From Paenibacillus sp. J45TS6 (GTDB lineage Bacteria; Bacillota; Bacilli; Paenibacillales; Paenibacillaceae): a stretch of DNA of 64,000 nucleotides. Where the stretch lies: positions 62,001 through 126,000 of the forward strand of contig NZ_BOSJ01000004.1 of NCBI RefSeq assembly GCF_018403285.1, read 5' to 3'. Position numbers and translations under genes: made by a program. Of the stretch, positions 44,374 through 54,277 are shown piece by piece; position 1 is the stretch's first letter, and each line of letters opens with the position of its first letter. The notes beneath the pieces were generated by a model. The model made no database searches and was not told where the DNA came from. It worked only from the letters and a program-made list of their open reading frames with translations.

Positions 44374-47265
44374 ATGGCTAACGAAGATGGCAATATGCAA
44401 AGCCCTTGGAAAGCTTATTACGGACCTAATATGGGTTATGTTCAAGAACAGTACGAAATTTATACAGTTAATCCGGATTCGGTAGATGCTGAATACCGTT
44501 TACTTTTTGAGCAATGGGGACCTCCTCCTGAAGAGGAAATAACAAGTAATAATGAGACGGGGAGTACAGTTGCTTCCGGTGTAGCTGATATCCACCTTTT
44601 AAGGAAAGCGGTTACAATAGGTGAATTAGTACAAAATATACGACGATTCGGTCATTTAAAAGCGAATATTGATCCTCTTGGAATCAGTGAAAATACAGAT
44701 ACAGATCTACTATCTCCTGGGCATTTCGGTCTTAGTGAGCAGGATCTAAGATCATTGCCGGCCTCTATTGTTTGGGAGAATGCAGACCAGACTACCAAAA
44801 CAGCTCTAGACGCAGTTACACGTCTAAATGAATTGTATACAGGGCCGATCGCTTTTGAGTTCACGCATATTCAGGACGAAGAAGAACGAAAGTGGCTTAA
44901 TGAATATATCGAGTCGGGCAAATTACAAGAGGAACTTAAGGAAGAAGAACGAAAAGCACTTTTAAAACGTTTGGTAGAAGTAGAACAGTTTGAACAATTT
45001 TTACACAAGACATTCGTCGGACAAAAATGGTTTTCTATCGAAGGCAATGACATGCTTGTCCCTATGCTTGACTCTTTTATTGATACGATGATGGATGCAG
45101 GTTCAAGTCATATCTTAATGGGGATGGCTCATAGGGGAAGACTCAATGTTCTTGCGCATGTTCTTGGAAAACCTTACGGCAAAATCTTTTCCAAGTTCCA
45201 TCAAGCGATCAACAAGGATCTTGTTCCTTCGGAATCATCTTCTGGTGTGAACTTTGGATGGACGGGTGACGTAAAATATCATTTAGGTGCCACACGCACG
45301 CTTAAAAAAGCGGATAACATTCAGGCCAAAATCACTCTTGCGAATAATCCGAGTCACTTGGAGTATGTGAACCCTGTCGTTCAAGGTTTCGCTCGTGCTG
45401 CTCAAGAAGATCGCAGTGAGTCTGGTTATCCTAAGCAGGATGTGTCCAAAGCCGCAACGATTCTAATGCATGGTGACGCTGCTTTCCCTGGTGAGGGTAT
45501 TGTAGCTGAAACATTGAACTTCAAAGCGCTGAAAGGCTACCAGAATGGCGGAACACTTCATGTTATCGTAAATAATCGAGTAGGTTTTACAACGAACAGC
45601 GATGACTCACGGTCTACGCTTTATTCTAGCGACTTGGCAAAAGGTTATGAAATTCCGATTGTCCACGTTAATGCGGATCATCCTGAAGCATGTGTTGCTG
45701 CGATGAGACTTGCATCGGCGTACCGTAACCGTTATAAGAAAGACTTTTTAATAGATCTGATTGGTTATCGCCGTTATGGTCATAACGAGACCGATGATCC
45801 GGAAACGACACAACCTACCGTGTATGCAAAAGTTAAAAAACATGCATTAGTAACTGAATTGTACGCTGAGTATCTTAGCCAAAAGGGAATTTCATCCGAT
45901 CTTCTAGCTGAGTATCGCGCAGAAGCGCAGCGTGTCCTGAAACAGGCTTACGAGGAAGTAAAACAAGGAACGGTAAGTCATGAAGAAGTTCATGGTAAAG
46001 TGGATGCTGGCAGCAAACGTCTGGATCGACCAGAACGTATGACCAATATGCCGACGGGGGTACCGTTAGACAAACTTCGTGAGATCAATTCAGAATTACT
46101 GAAATGGCCGGAAGGATTCAAGGTGTATCCGAAGCTGCAGAGGATTCTACAGCGTCGTCAGAATGCTCTGGATGAGGGAGAAAAGGTAGACTGGAGTTTG
46201 GCTGAAACATTGGCCTTTGCTTCTATCCTTGCGGATGGCAAACCAATTCGAATGACGGGTCAAGATGCACAGCGTGCAACCTTTGCCCATCGTAACCTGG
46301 TTTTACATGATTCTGAGACAGGCAAAGAGTACAACATGCTGCATCGTCTGCCGCAAGCTAAAGCGTCGTTTGCTCTTCATAACAGTCCTTTATCAGAAGA
46401 ATCTGTTCTTGGATTTGAGTATGGATATAATGTCTTCTCTCCAGAGACGCTTGTCATCTGGGAAGCACAATTCGGTGATTTTGCGAACTGTGCTCAAGTT
46501 GTCTTTGATCAGTTTATATCTTCTGGCCGTTCAAAATGGTCTCAGAATTCGAGTTTGGTTATGCTTTTACCTCACGCAAGTGAAGGACAGGGGCCTGAAC
46601 ATACAAGTGCAAGATTAGAGCGTTTCCTGCAGATGAGTGCGGATGATAACTGGATTGTTGCCAATCTCTCAAGCAGTGCGCAATACTTCCACTTACTTCG
46701 CCGCCAAGCTGCCTTGACGGAAACAGAAGATGCAAGGCCGCTCGTACTCATGTCACCGAAGAGCCTCATTCGTAACCCTAGAGTAGCATCGCCAGCTAAG
46801 CTGCTTAGCGAAGGCAGTTTCCAGGCAGTACTCGAACAACCTAACCTTGGTATACAGTCAGAGGGAGTTGAACGTGTATTGTTATGCAGCGGCAAAATAG
46901 CTATTGATCTAGAAGAGGCGATTGATAAGGATAAGGAAAAAGACTGGTCCTGGCTTCATATTATCCGTGTAGAACAGCTTTATCCATTCCCTGAACAGGA
47001 GATAAAACGGATACTAGCTAGATTCCGCAATTTGAAAGAACTCGTATGGACTCAGGAAGAACCTAAAAATATGGGAGCCTGGACTTATATGGAACCGAAA
47101 CTTCGCGGTCTTGCACCAGAAGGTGTTAAGGTGGAGTATGCGGGACGTACCGAGCATTCAAGCCCAGCTACGGGATTCCAGCACGTTCATATCCAAGAAC
47201 AACAACAAATTCTCGCTAAAGTATTGAAACAAAATTCGAAGAAAAACATACCACTGGGGAGGTAG
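44374..47265 (+). CDS. odhA: 2-oxoglutarate dehydrogenase E1 component
   Basis: A 963-residue thiamine-diphosphate enzyme that decarboxylates 2-oxoglutarate in the TCA cycle and hands the succinyl group to OdhB. Visible landmarks are MGMAHRGRLNVLAHVLGKP, HLGATRTLKK, HGDAAFPGEGIVAETLN and NNRVGFTTN in the cofactor domain, and QDAQRATFAHRN and PHASEGQGPEHTSARLERFLQ in the C-terminal half. Length is normal. GGAGGGAAC precedes ATG 44374; an in-frame TTG at 44356 is less likely. OdhB begins 6 bases after its stop. No dihydrolipoamide dehydrogenase gene is attached, as usual in Bacilli. Confidence 0.96.
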   Translation: MANEDGNMQSPWKAYYGPNMGYVQEQYEIYTVNPDSVDAEYRLLFEQWGPPPEEEITSNNETGSTVASGVADIHLLRKAVTIGELVQNIRRFGHLKANIDPLGISENTDTDLLSPGHFGLSEQDLRSLPASIVWENADQTTKTALDAVTRLNELYTGPIAFEFTHIQDEEERKWLNEYIESGKLQEELKEEERKALLKRLVEVEQFEQFLHKTFVGQKWFSIEGNDMLVPMLDSFIDTMMDAGSSHILMGMAHRGRLNVLAHVLGKPYGKIFSKFHQAINKDLVPSESSSGVNFGWTGDVKYHLGATRTLKKADNIQAKITLANNPSHLEYVNPVVQGFARAAQEDRSESGYPKQDVSKAATILMHGDAAFPGEGIVAETLNFKALKGYQNGGTLHVIVNNRVGFTTNSDDSRSTLYSSDLAKGYEIPIVHVNADHPEACVAAMRLASAYRNRYKKDFLIDLIGYRRYGHNETDDPETTQPTVYAKVKKHALVTELYAEYLSQKGISSDLLAEYRAEAQRVLKQAYEEVKQGTVSHEEVHGKVDAGSKRLDRPERMTNMPTGVPLDKLREINSELLKWPEGFKVYPKLQRILQRRQNALDEGEKVDWSLAETLAFASILADGKPIRMTGQDAQRATFAHRNLVLHDSETGKEYNMLHRLPQAKASFALHNSPLSEESVLGFEYGYNVFSPETLVIWEAQFGDFANCAQVVFDQFISSGRSKWSQNSSLVMLLPHASEGQGPEHTSARLERFLQMSADDNWIVANLSSSAQYFHLLRRQAALTETEDARPLVLMSPKSLIRNPRVASPAKLLSEGSFQAVLEQPNLGIQSEGVERVLLCSGKIAIDLEEAIDKDKEKDWSWLHIIRVEQLYPFPEQEIKRILARFRNLKELVWTQEEPKNMGAWTYMEPKLRGLAPEGVKVEYAGRTEHSSPATGFQHVHIQEQQQILAKVLKQNSKKNIPLGR

Positions 47266-47271
47266 CTTGCT

Positions 47272-48528
47272 GTGAGCGAAATTAAAGTACCGGCTATGGG
47301 GGAATCCATCACGGAAGGGACAATATCCAGATGGGTCGTTAAAGAAGGAGACTCTGTAAATCAAGGGGATGTACTTCTAGAAGTTGAAACGGATAAGGTA
47401 AATATCGAAATTAGTGCGGAAGAGAGCGGTGTAATCACCAGTATCTTGCATCAAGAAGGAGATACGGTGCAAATCGGGGAAGCTATTGCGTTGCTTGAAG
47501 CAGGCGCAGGCGCCAAGGAATCTGCAGCAGCTTCAGCGCCGACTCCGGAAGCTCCGGCTCCTGCAGCGTCGCCAGAACCAGCTCCTGTACAAAGTAAGCA
47601 AAAGGAGGATGCTGCTGAGAGCGAAAGCCCTAAAGCTTCTCCATCTGCACGCAAGCTTGCCCGTGAACGTGGTATTGATCTTGATCAAGTACAGAGCCGC
47701 GATCCTATTGGACGTATCTACCAAGAAGATGTGAAAACTCATGGTTCGGTGCAAGCCGCTCCTGCTGCGACACCTAATAAGCCAGCAAGTGCTCCTTCTG
47801 CTCCAAAAGAGCAAGCAAGCTTCAGCAAACCAGTAGAACGTCAGAGAATGTCTCGCCGCCGCGCGACCATTGCGAAGCGTCTTGTAGAGGCACAACAAAC
47901 TGCGGCTATGCTAACTACATTTAATGAAGTTGATATGACTGCAATCTTGGACGTTCGTAAACGTCGTAAAGATAAATTCAAAGAAAAACATGATGTAGGT
48001 CTTGGCTTTATGTCATTCTTTACGAAAGCAGTTGTAGGTGCATTGAAACAATTTCCAACAGTTAACGCGGAGATTGATGGCGACGATATTATTCTTAAAA
48101 AATATTACGATATCGGTATAGCTGTATCTGCTAAAGAAGGACTTGTTGTTCCGGTTGTCCGGGATGCTGACCGTTTGAGCTTTGCTGAGATTGAGCGCAA
48201 TATTGGAGAACTTGCATCTAAAGCGCGTTCGAATACATTGTCTCTAAATGAACTGCAAGGTGGAACATTTACCATCACAAATGGCGGAGTATTTGGCTCA
48301 CTCTTATCTACTCCAATCCTGAATGCTCCGCAAGTGGGGATCTTGGGTATGCATAAGATTCAAGTCCGTCCAGTAGCTATTGATGATGAACGTATGGAGA
48401 ATCGCCCAATGATGTACATTGCTCTATCCTATGATCACCGTATTATTGACGGCAGCGAAGCAGTTCGCTTCCTAGTAACGGTGAAGGAATTGTTAGAGGA
48501 CCCAGAATCACTGCTGCTTGAAGGATAA
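47272..48528 (+). CDS. odhB: 2-oxoglutarate dehydrogenase E2 component (dihydrolipoyl succinyltransferase)
   Basis: A 418-residue core subunit. The lipoyl domain (1-75) has the lipoylated K42 in VETDKVNIE; an Ala/Pro linker leads to the E3-binding domain (about 122-158; [21 protein letters not shown]), then the catalytic domain with H389 and D393 in DHRIIDG. It transfers the succinyl group to CoA. The start is GTG, with GGGGAGG upstream, 6 bases after odhA. Confidence 0.96.
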   Translation: MSEIKVPAMGESITEGTISRWVVKEGDSVNQGDVLLEVETDKVNIEISAEESGVITSILHQEGDTVQIGEAIALLEAGAGAKESAAASAPTPEAPAPAASPEPAPVQSKQKEDAAESESPKASPSARKLARERGIDLDQVQSRDPIGRIYQEDVKTHGSVQAAPAATPNKPASAPSAPKEQASFSKPVERQRMSRRRATIAKRLVEAQQTAAMLTTFNEVDMTAILDVRKRRKDKFKEKHDVGLGFMSFFTKAVVGALKQFPTVNAEIDGDDIILKKYYDIGIAVSAKEGLVVPVVRDADRLSFAEIERNIGELASKARSNTLSLNELQGGTFTITNGGVFGSLLSTPILNAPQVGILGMHKIQVRPVAIDDERMENRPMMYIALSYDHRIIDGSEAVRFLVTVKELLEDPESLLLEG

Positions 48529-48549
48529 GAAGGCGGAATATTGAATAAT

Positions 48550-48598
48550 AAGAAGAACAGGTGCGCGCATCTTATGTGGCGGCTTGTTCTTCTTTTTA
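48550..48598 (+). terminator. Rho-independent terminator of odhAB
   Basis: AAGAAGAACA pairs with TGTTCTTCTT around a G/C-rich 25-base interval, followed by T's. Confidence 0.85.
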
Positions 48599-48625
48599 TA
48601 TCACTTTTAGTAGGAGGAAACGGAA

Positions 48626-49159
48626 ATGCTGAATATTGTAGAGTTACAATATCCGATTGGGCAAGAGGAAGATAAGCCCATAACGGAGGAGAACATCAAA
48701 GAATGGATTGAAAATCTGGAAGAGTTACCTCAGAAGCTGAAAGAGGCGGTAGCGGATTTGTCCGATGAACAGTTAGATACTCCTTATCGCCCGGATGGAT
48801 GGTCTGTTAGGCAGGTTGTTCATCATGTGGCAGACAGCCATATGAATAGTTTTATTAGATGTAAACTCGCTTTGACAGAGAATAATCCCACGATTACACC
48901 ATACGAAGAAACATTATGGGCTGAACTGCCTGACGCAAGCTTAATGCCGGTAACACCTTCCTTACATATCATAGAAGGGCTTCATGCACGCTGGACTGCA
49001 CTGCTTCATTCGCTGTCTCTTGAAGATTATCAGCGTACATTTTATCACCCTGGTTCCCAGAAGACCTTAACGCTTGGAGAGTGTGCACGTCATTATTCGT
49101 GGCATAGTCTTCACCATACTGCCCATATTACTTCACTTCGCGGGCGTATGAATTGGTAA
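48626..49159 (+). CDS. YfiT/BstA-like DinB-superfamily protein (putative bacillithiol transferase)
   Basis: A 177-residue protein with the metal-binding histidines in [11 protein letters not shown] and [10 protein letters not shown], and the family motif [17 protein letters not shown]. The B. subtilis homologue YfiT (BstA) transfers bacillithiol to electrophiles. The same role is inferred here, and would require bacillithiol synthesis genes elsewhere in the genome. AGGAGGAAAC precedes the ATG. It is monocistronic. Confidence 0.86.
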   Translation: MLNIVELQYPIGQEEDKPITEENIKEWIENLEELPQKLKEAVADLSDEQLDTPYRPDGWSVRQVVHHVADSHMNSFIRCKLALTENNPTITPYEETLWAELPDASLMPVTPSLHIIEGLHARWTALLHSLSLEDYQRTFYHPGSQKTLTLGECARHYSWHSLHHTAHITSLRGRMNW

Positions 49160-49173
49160 AAAAAAGATAACGA

Positions 49174-49228
49174 CAAAAAACCTCTCTTGTCATTGAATGA
49201 TAAGTTCAATTTCAAGAAAGGTTTTTTG
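49174..49228. terminator. Bidirectional terminator between convergent genes
   Basis: CAAAAAACCTCTCTTG pairs with CAAGAAAGGTTTTTTG with one mismatch. It serves the YfiT-like gene and the hydrolase on the other strand. Confidence 0.85.
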
Positions 49229-49242
49229 GTGTGATTTATAGA

Positions 49243-50178
49243 TCATACGGAAGGAGATACATGACGAAGGAGCCAATCGGCAACATGTTCTTCTACTTCT
49301 CTGCGGTTAATTTCATGCAGCATTTCATGCCTGCCTTCTGGGTAAATCCGATATTCCAAATCTCTTATCCCCAGTTCATTATACATTTCTACTAGATTCA
49401 GTACTCCTTTGCCATGCATACCCACAGGATCATTTCCTCCTGAGAAGATGTAGACGGGCTTATCTTTAGGTATATCAGCCAGATGATGAGGAAGGTGGAT
49501 CTCCATAAGAAGTTCGAAAAAACCTTGGTAAAAGCGAGCTGTGCATAGCGAGCCGCATAAAGGATCATCTATAAACTTCCTTACTTCTTGTTCATCCCTT
49601 GATAACCAGTCAAAAGGAGTAGCAGCAGGGCGGAATGAGCGGTTAAACCCACCGAATACGACTGCATTGAGAAAAAAACTTCGACGTTGTTGTCCCTGAA
49701 TAAGACTTTGCAGTTGAGCGAGAATCTGTCCTAACTTCAGCAAATTTCTTTTCCCATTCGAACCAGATAAAATATAGCCTTCGTATAAATGTGGACCGGC
49801 ATACATTACTTTTTGGGTAAGGAAGGAGCCCATACTGTGTCCAAGTAAAAAAAGAGGTAACTGAGGATGCTCTTGGCGTATGAACTTTCCTAGTTCGCCG
49901 ATATCTTTCGCCATCCACTTAAAGGCATTGGGTCCGCCATCTCCTAACATTCCTTGATCAACAGCAGTCTTACCATGACCACGATGATCATTGGCATAGA
50001 TGATGAACCCGTGTTTAGTCAAGCATTCAGCCAGTTCTTTATAGCGCTTCGCTGTTTCGGACATCCCGTGTGCAATCTGAACAATCCCTTTAATAGGTAT
50101 TTCATCTTCCGGAGCCCACCGATACACAAAGACATTGACCTCATCGCTATCCAGCATTTGAAACGTATATTCCTGCAT
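49243..50178 (-). CDS. Alpha/beta hydrolase, monoacylglycerol lipase-like
   Basis: A 311-residue serine hydrolase of the Hydrolase_4 group. Nucleophile elbow GHSMG (LLGHSMGSF), acid in SGGNDPVG, His in YPEGRHEMLHE, and the oxyanion motif HGMSE near the start. Such enzymes cleave monoacylglycerols or lysophospholipids. There is no signal peptide. AAGGAGGACTCACC lies before ATG 50178; five extra codons upstream to 50196 are unlikely. Confidence 0.88.
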   Translation of the reverse strand: MQEYTFQMLDSDEVNVFVYRWAPEDEIPIKGIVQIAHGMSETAKRYKELAECLTKHGFIIYANDHRGHGKTAVDQGMLGDGGPNAFKWMAKDIGELGKFIRQEHPQLPLFLLGHSMGSFLTQKVMYAGPHLYEGYILSGSNGKRNLLKLGQILAQLQSLIQGQQRRSFFLNAVVFGGFNRSFRPAATPFDWLSRDEQEVRKFIDDPLCGSLCTARFYQGFFELLMEIHLPHHLADIPKDKPVYIFSGGNDPVGMHGKGVLNLVEMYNELGIRDLEYRIYPEGRHEMLHEINRREVEEHVADWLLRHVSPSV

Positions 50179-50229
50179 GGTGAGTCCTCCTTCCAAAGTG
50201 AATGGCGCTAAAATAATGAAAAAAATAAA

Positions 50230-51201
50230 TTAGGGGAGATAAGAGCGTAAAACGGTTGTATTTCCTTCAAGTTTGTAACTTCCAAGGCTAGAAGGAAGTA
50301 AATAACATTGTCCCGCTTTTAGATCAAGTTCTTCCGTATCATTCCAGATTAATTGGCCGCTGCCTTCACAGACAACGAGAATGGTAAAACTATCTTCATT
50401 GGTTGACAGGTTCCAAGAACTCGTTACAATTCCCTTTTCGACGACAAAATATGGGCAAGAAGCAAGTGTAAGCCATTCACCAGGAACAGCCTGATTTGTT
50501 TTCATCGAAGTAGCTCCTGTATTTTTGAATACGGTTACGTTTAAAGAATCTTCGATATGAAGTTCACGAGGTTTACCGTCAAGACCAGGGCGATTGTAGT
50601 CAAAAATCCGGTAGGTCGTATCTGAGTTTTGCTGAATTTCGGCAACTAACACACCAGCACATAAGGCATGAACTGTACCTGCTGGGATAAAGAAGGAGTC
50701 TCCTGCTTCTACGGGTACTTCCTGCAGGGTATCCATTACCGTACCGTTTTCGAGTGCGTCACGAAGCTGATCGTGAGTAACATTTTCTTTTAATCCATAT
50801 ATAATCTTAGCATCCGGTTTTGCATCAAGCACATACCACATTTCTGTTTTGCCGAGTTCTCCTTTTGGAAGTCCAGCATAATCATCGGTAGGATGAACCT
50901 GAATGGATAGATCATCATTACAATCAAGCAACTTAATGAGTAGAGGGAATCGGCCCCCTTGTTCGGAAACCCCTTTGTTGCCAAGCCAATCTCGTCCGTA
51001 TGTTTCTCTTATTTCGTCAAGACCAAGACCAGCTAATTCACCGTTAAGCACTTTTGTTGTTCCATTTGGATGATCTGCAATCATCCAACCTTCCCCAATA
51101 TGTCCATCAGGTATCGTAAGACCAAATTGTTCTAAAGCGCGACCGCCCCATACTCTTTCTTTAAACTCGGGCTGAAATTGCAACGGGTAAGGCTTATGCA
51201 T
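50230..51201 (-). CDS. manA: Mannose-6-phosphate isomerase, class I
   Basis: A 323-residue zinc enzyme that interconverts mannose 6-phosphate and fructose 6-phosphate. Metal ligands lie in QVHPTDDYA, KTEMWYVL and GTVHALCAG; the N-terminal ERVWGGRALEQFG is typical of the short Bacillus type. AAGGAGAG precedes the ATG. It is a separate unit downstream of mnmM, and no mannose transporter is adjacent. Confidence 0.93.
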   Translation of the reverse strand: MHKPYPLQFQPEFKERVWGGRALEQFGLTIPDGHIGEGWMIADHPNGTTKVLNGELAGLGLDEIRETYGRDWLGNKGVSEQGGRFPLLIKLLDCNDDLSIQVHPTDDYAGLPKGELGKTEMWYVLDAKPDAKIIYGLKENVTHDQLRDALENGTVMDTLQEVPVEAGDSFFIPAGTVHALCAGVLVAEIQQNSDTTYRIFDYNRPGLDGKPRELHIEDSLNVTVFKNTGATSMKTNQAVPGEWLTLASCPYFVVEKGIVTSSWNLSTNEDSFTILVVCEGSGQLIWNDTEELDLKAGQCYLLPSSLGSYKLEGNTTVLRSYLP

Positions 51202-51258
51202 GATTATTCTCTCCTTATGATATGAATTTAGTCTTTCTTCTACCCATATTAGATTCTG

Positions 51259-51843
51259 TTACTTTTTCTCAATAGCGATGAGATAGGGGGAAGTGGCTCT
51301 CTGCAACTGTCTGTATGTAACTGCTTGACCAATAGCTATAGGAAGTTCCGCAGCCCACTCACTAACTGCATGTGCTTCTTCATCGCCACCTTTGTGTCCA
51401 GGATATAATACGACAGTGAGGATTCCTTTGGGTCGAAGTAAATCAAGGGATACTTCCAAAGCAGAGATCGTAGTTGCAGTAAGCGTGATTACAGAAGGAT
51501 CAGCTTGATCAGCCGGCAGATATCCAAGATTGAACATGACGGCTCCGATATGACCATGGAAATGGGAAGGGATATAATTTCTCATATCCCCATGACTTTG
51601 TCTAAAAAAGGTGACGGGTGCAAGTTTATCTTGATCAGCGGCACCCGCAAATCTATTTTTTGCAAGGTCAATTGCTTGTTCTTGGATATCAAAGCCAAAG
51701 ACATGCCCCTTTGGTCCAACGGTCCGTGCCAAAAATAAAGTGTCTGCTCCTGTCCCTACCGTAGCATCAATGGCTGTGTCTCCAGGATGCAGCCTGTCCG
51801 CTGTCCAAAGGTGGGCACAGCTAAGAATGGATCGAAAACCCAT
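51259..51843 (-). CDS. mnmM: tRNA 5-aminomethyl-2-thiouridine methyltransferase MnmM (YtqB)
   Basis: A 194-residue SAM-dependent methyltransferase with motif I AIDATVGTGADTLFLA, then FGFDIQEQAI and MFNLGYLPADQ. The B. subtilis homologue YtqB/MnmM makes mnm5s2U at the tRNA wobble position. It starts 3 bases after the YtqA-like gene, the same pair as ytqA-ytqB in B. subtilis. GGAGGGGATATT precedes the ATG, inside the 3' end of the upstream gene. Confidence 0.9.
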   Translation of the reverse strand: MGFRSILSCAHLWTADRLHPGDTAIDATVGTGADTLFLARTVGPKGHVFGFDIQEQAIDLAKNRFAGAADQDKLAPVTFFRQSHGDMRNYIPSHFHGHIGAVMFNLGYLPADQADPSVITLTATTISALEVSLDLLRPKGILTVVLYPGHKGGDEEAHAVSEWAAELPIAIGQAVTYRQLQRATSPYLIAIEKK

Positions 51844-51846
51844 AAA

Positions 51847-52797
51847 TTAATATCCCCTCCAGTATTTCCCTTGCCAAGTATTACGAGCTTTTAGCTCGGC
51901 GTCAATACCATTTAATACTTCCCACTTTTTAAGGGACCACATTGGACCAATCAAAAGATCTCTTGGAGCATCTCCGGTTAAGCGGTGAACAATCATGTCA
52001 GGCGGCAAAATTTCCAGGGAATCTACAATAAGTTTTATATATTCGTCTTGCTCCAAAAAACGCAGAAGACCTGCTTCATATTGTTTTACCATAGGTGTCT
52101 TGCGCATAAGATGAAGCAGATGAATTTTGATTCCTTGTACACCCATGTTTGCTACTGCCCTTGTTGTCTGAAGCATCATTTCATGAGTTTCTTGAGGAAG
52201 TCCGTGAATAATGTGTGTACATACACGGATATTGTGTTTTCTTAGCTTTTCAACAGCTTCTACATAGCATTTTGTATCATGTGCCCGATTAATTAACTGT
52301 GAAGTTGAATCATGAATCGTTTGCAGACCCATTTCGATCCATAGATAGGTCCGTTCATTGAGTTCAGCAAGATATTCAACCACGTCATCTGGTAAACAGT
52401 CCGGACGTGTTGCGATCGATAATCCAACTACTCCAGGCTGTTTTAAAATCACTTCAAAATATTCTCGCAGTTCTTCAACAGGAGCATAAGTGTTTGTGTA
52501 TGCCTGAAAATATCCAATGTATTTTGCATTCGGCCACTTTTGATGCTGGCGATCACGGATGGTATTAAACTGCGTTACCAAATCGTTTCTTCTTGATCCT
52601 GCAAAATCGCCAGAGCCTCTCGAGCTGCAGAACGTGCAGCCGCCTTTTGCGATCGAGCCGTCTCGGTTGGGACAAGTAAAACCGGCATCGAGCATGACTT
52701 TAAATACCTTATTGTCAAACTGCTCCCGCATTTCATAGTTCCATGTGTGGAATCGTTTGTCTCCCCAGAGTGGAGGGGAGGAAGTTGGTAAATTCAT
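51847..52797 (-). CDS. ytqA: YtqA-like radical SAM protein (TIGR01212 type)
   Basis: A 316-residue radical-SAM enzyme. The iron-sulfur cysteines are in TCPNRDGSIAKGGCTFCSS, with the wide first gap of this family, and ATRPDCLPDDVVEYL and WIEMGLQT follow. Its exact reaction is unknown; position next to mnmM suggests tRNA modification. I chose ATG 52795-52797 with AAAAGGAGC upstream; the 49-residue extension to 52944 is not protein-like and lacks a site. Confidence 0.88.
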   Translation of the reverse strand: MNLPTSSPPLWGDKRFHTWNYEMREQFDNKVFKVMLDAGFTCPNRDGSIAKGGCTFCSSRGSGDFAGSRRNDLVTQFNTIRDRQHQKWPNAKYIGYFQAYTNTYAPVEELREYFEVILKQPGVVGLSIATRPDCLPDDVVEYLAELNERTYLWIEMGLQTIHDSTSQLINRAHDTKCYVEAVEKLRKHNIRVCTHIIHGLPQETHEMMLQTTRAVANMGVQGIKIHLLHLMRKTPMVKQYEAGLLRFLEQDEYIKLIVDSLEILPPDMIVHRLTGDAPRDLLIGPMWSLKKWEVLNGIDAELKARNTWQGKYWRGY

Positions 52798-52953
52798 TGT
52801 AGTGTTGCTCCTTTTGACTAAGTTCTTTCTGTATATTAAAAAGTAAGGTTGATTTGAGTTAACGATAACCTTTACCATTGTATCAAAAAGCTTTGCAAAA
52901 AGGGAATTCTTCTCCCATAGATTACAGAAAAAGATCACAGACAAAATTAAAAA

Positions 52954-52998
52954 AATAAGCGCTTTCCTATTGTAAACCTTACACAGTAATGTTATATT
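52954..52998 (+). promoter_or_regulatory. Promoter of the 65-residue gene, with a weak cre-like box upstream
   Basis: TTGTAA (52970-52975), 17 bases and TATATT (52993-52998) form a good sigma-A promoter. AATAAGCGCTTTCC (52954-52967) fits the cre consensus at only 11 of 14 on the minus strand and lies just before the -35 box. Confidence 0.5.
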
Positions 52999-53092
52999 AT
53001 AACTAGGTCAGACCTTAACATTATTGCTTACAAATTTCGCTAGAATTCATACATTTTGCTCGTCTCGGCCATACTAATAATGAGGTGATAAC

Positions 53093-53290
53093 ATGAATTC
53101 GATAATAAAAGCAGGACAGCACAAAGTAACGGTTGAGCTTACAGCGGATGAAGCACTAGCACTTACGGGAGTAAGATTCAATAACAACCCACAAGTAGAA
53201 ACAATTGCCAAGAAGAAAATACGTAGAGCCTTCGAAAAGACATTTGATTTTTCTACCCAAGATAAGGTAGACTATGAACTGTTAAAGTAG
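53093..53290 (+). CDS. 65-residue protein of unknown function
   Basis: A small soluble protein with mixed charge: a beta-like start (HKVTVELTADEALALTGV), then a basic helix (ETIAKKKIRRAFEKTFDF). I do not recognise a family. It looks real because it has its own promoter 95 bases upstream, GAGGTGATAAC before the ATG, and a strong terminator after it. Confidence 0.65.
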   Translation: MNSIIKAGQHKVTVELTADEALALTGVRFNNNPQVETIAKKKIRRAFEKTFDFSTQDKVDYELLK

Positions 53291-53313
53291 TTGGACCCCA
53301 ATTCCAAATAAAT

Positions 53314-53368
53314 GAAAAAGGAATTATATGCCGTGCCTATTGGGTACAGTGTGTGATTCCTTTTTCTT
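53314..53368 (+). terminator. Rho-independent terminator
   Basis: GAAAAAGGAAT pairs with ATTCCTTTTTC around a 31-base interval, followed by T's. Confidence 0.82.
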
Positions 53369-53440
53369 TTATCTTTACTTTTCACTGATATTTAGGCACA
53401 ATTAATGCCGATGAATTTTTTTATATAACGGAGGAGAATT

Positions 53441-54190
53441 ATGCGTTTAAGGGGCAGAAAAGGGATTCGTGAAAATTTAGAAGAGCAAAAAGACCTTGTT
53501 ATTCTGAATCCTGCTGATTATAAAGGGAAATGGTCAGAATTGTTTGGAAACGATAGACCAATTCACGTGGAATTCGGTATGGGTAAAGGACAGTTTATCA
53601 GTCAGATGAGTTATCGCAACAAGGAAGTTAACTATATCGGAATTGATATGTATGATGAGCTTGTTCGCCGTGCAAGTGATAAGGCTAGATCAGCTTGGGA
53701 GCCAGAAGGTGTCGAAACTCCGCCAAACCTTAAATTGGCACTCGCAAACATTGAAGATATTCTCGATGTTTTTGAAAAAGGTGAAGTGGAACGAATTTAC
53801 TTGAACTTCAGTGATCCGTGGCCTAAATCAAAACATGCAAGAAGAAGACTGACTCATCCGCGTTTTCTTGATAAGTATAAAGAGGTGCTGAACAGTTTGG
53901 GGCAGATTCACTTCAAGACTGACTCAGAGACTCTATTTGAGTTCTCACTTAACTCATTTGCTGATTATGGTCTTCAAATGACTAATATTTCTCTTAACTT
54001 ACACCGTGATGGAATCAATGAAGAGCATGTAATGACAGAATACGAACAGAAATTTATGGGCAAAGGAATGAACATTCATCGTGTAGAGGTTATTATCGGT
54101 GAACAAGCCCTTGCTGAATATAATGCAACGCGTTTGAAGAAGTATCGTTTAACAGAAAGTACAGGCAAACAAGAACAAGAACAAAATTAA
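53441..54190 (+). CDS. trmB: tRNA (guanine46-N7)-methyltransferase
   Basis: A 249-residue SAM-dependent enzyme that methylates G46 of tRNA. It begins MRLRGRKGIRENLEEQ; the SAM loop is VEFGMGKGQFI, and NFSDPWPKSKHARRRL is the family hallmark near the active site. The C-terminal ~30 residues are a charged extension. CGGAGGAGAA precedes the ATG. It is monocistronic. Confidence 0.95.
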   Translation: MRLRGRKGIRENLEEQKDLVILNPADYKGKWSELFGNDRPIHVEFGMGKGQFISQMSYRNKEVNYIGIDMYDELVRRASDKARSAWEPEGVETPPNLKLALANIEDILDVFEKGEVERIYLNFSDPWPKSKHARRRLTHPRFLDKYKEVLNSLGQIHFKTDSETLFEFSLNSFADYGLQMTNISLNLHRDGINEEHVMTEYEQKFMGKGMNIHRVEVIIGEQALAEYNATRLKKYRLTESTGKQEQEQN

Positions 54191-54243
54191 AAAAATGGGA
54201 ATGTTTACTTGCTTGTCCTCATAACATTTGAATAGTGGAAAAT

Positions 54244-54277
54244 AAGAAAGGTGCCTTTTTAGAAAGGCACCTTTCTT
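54244..54277. terminator. Bidirectional terminator shared by trmB and the glycosyltransferase gene
   Basis: AAGAAAGGTGCCTTT and AAAGGCACCTTTCTT are perfectly complementary over 15 bases. The hairpin overlaps the stop codon of the minus-strand gene. Confidence 0.88.
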
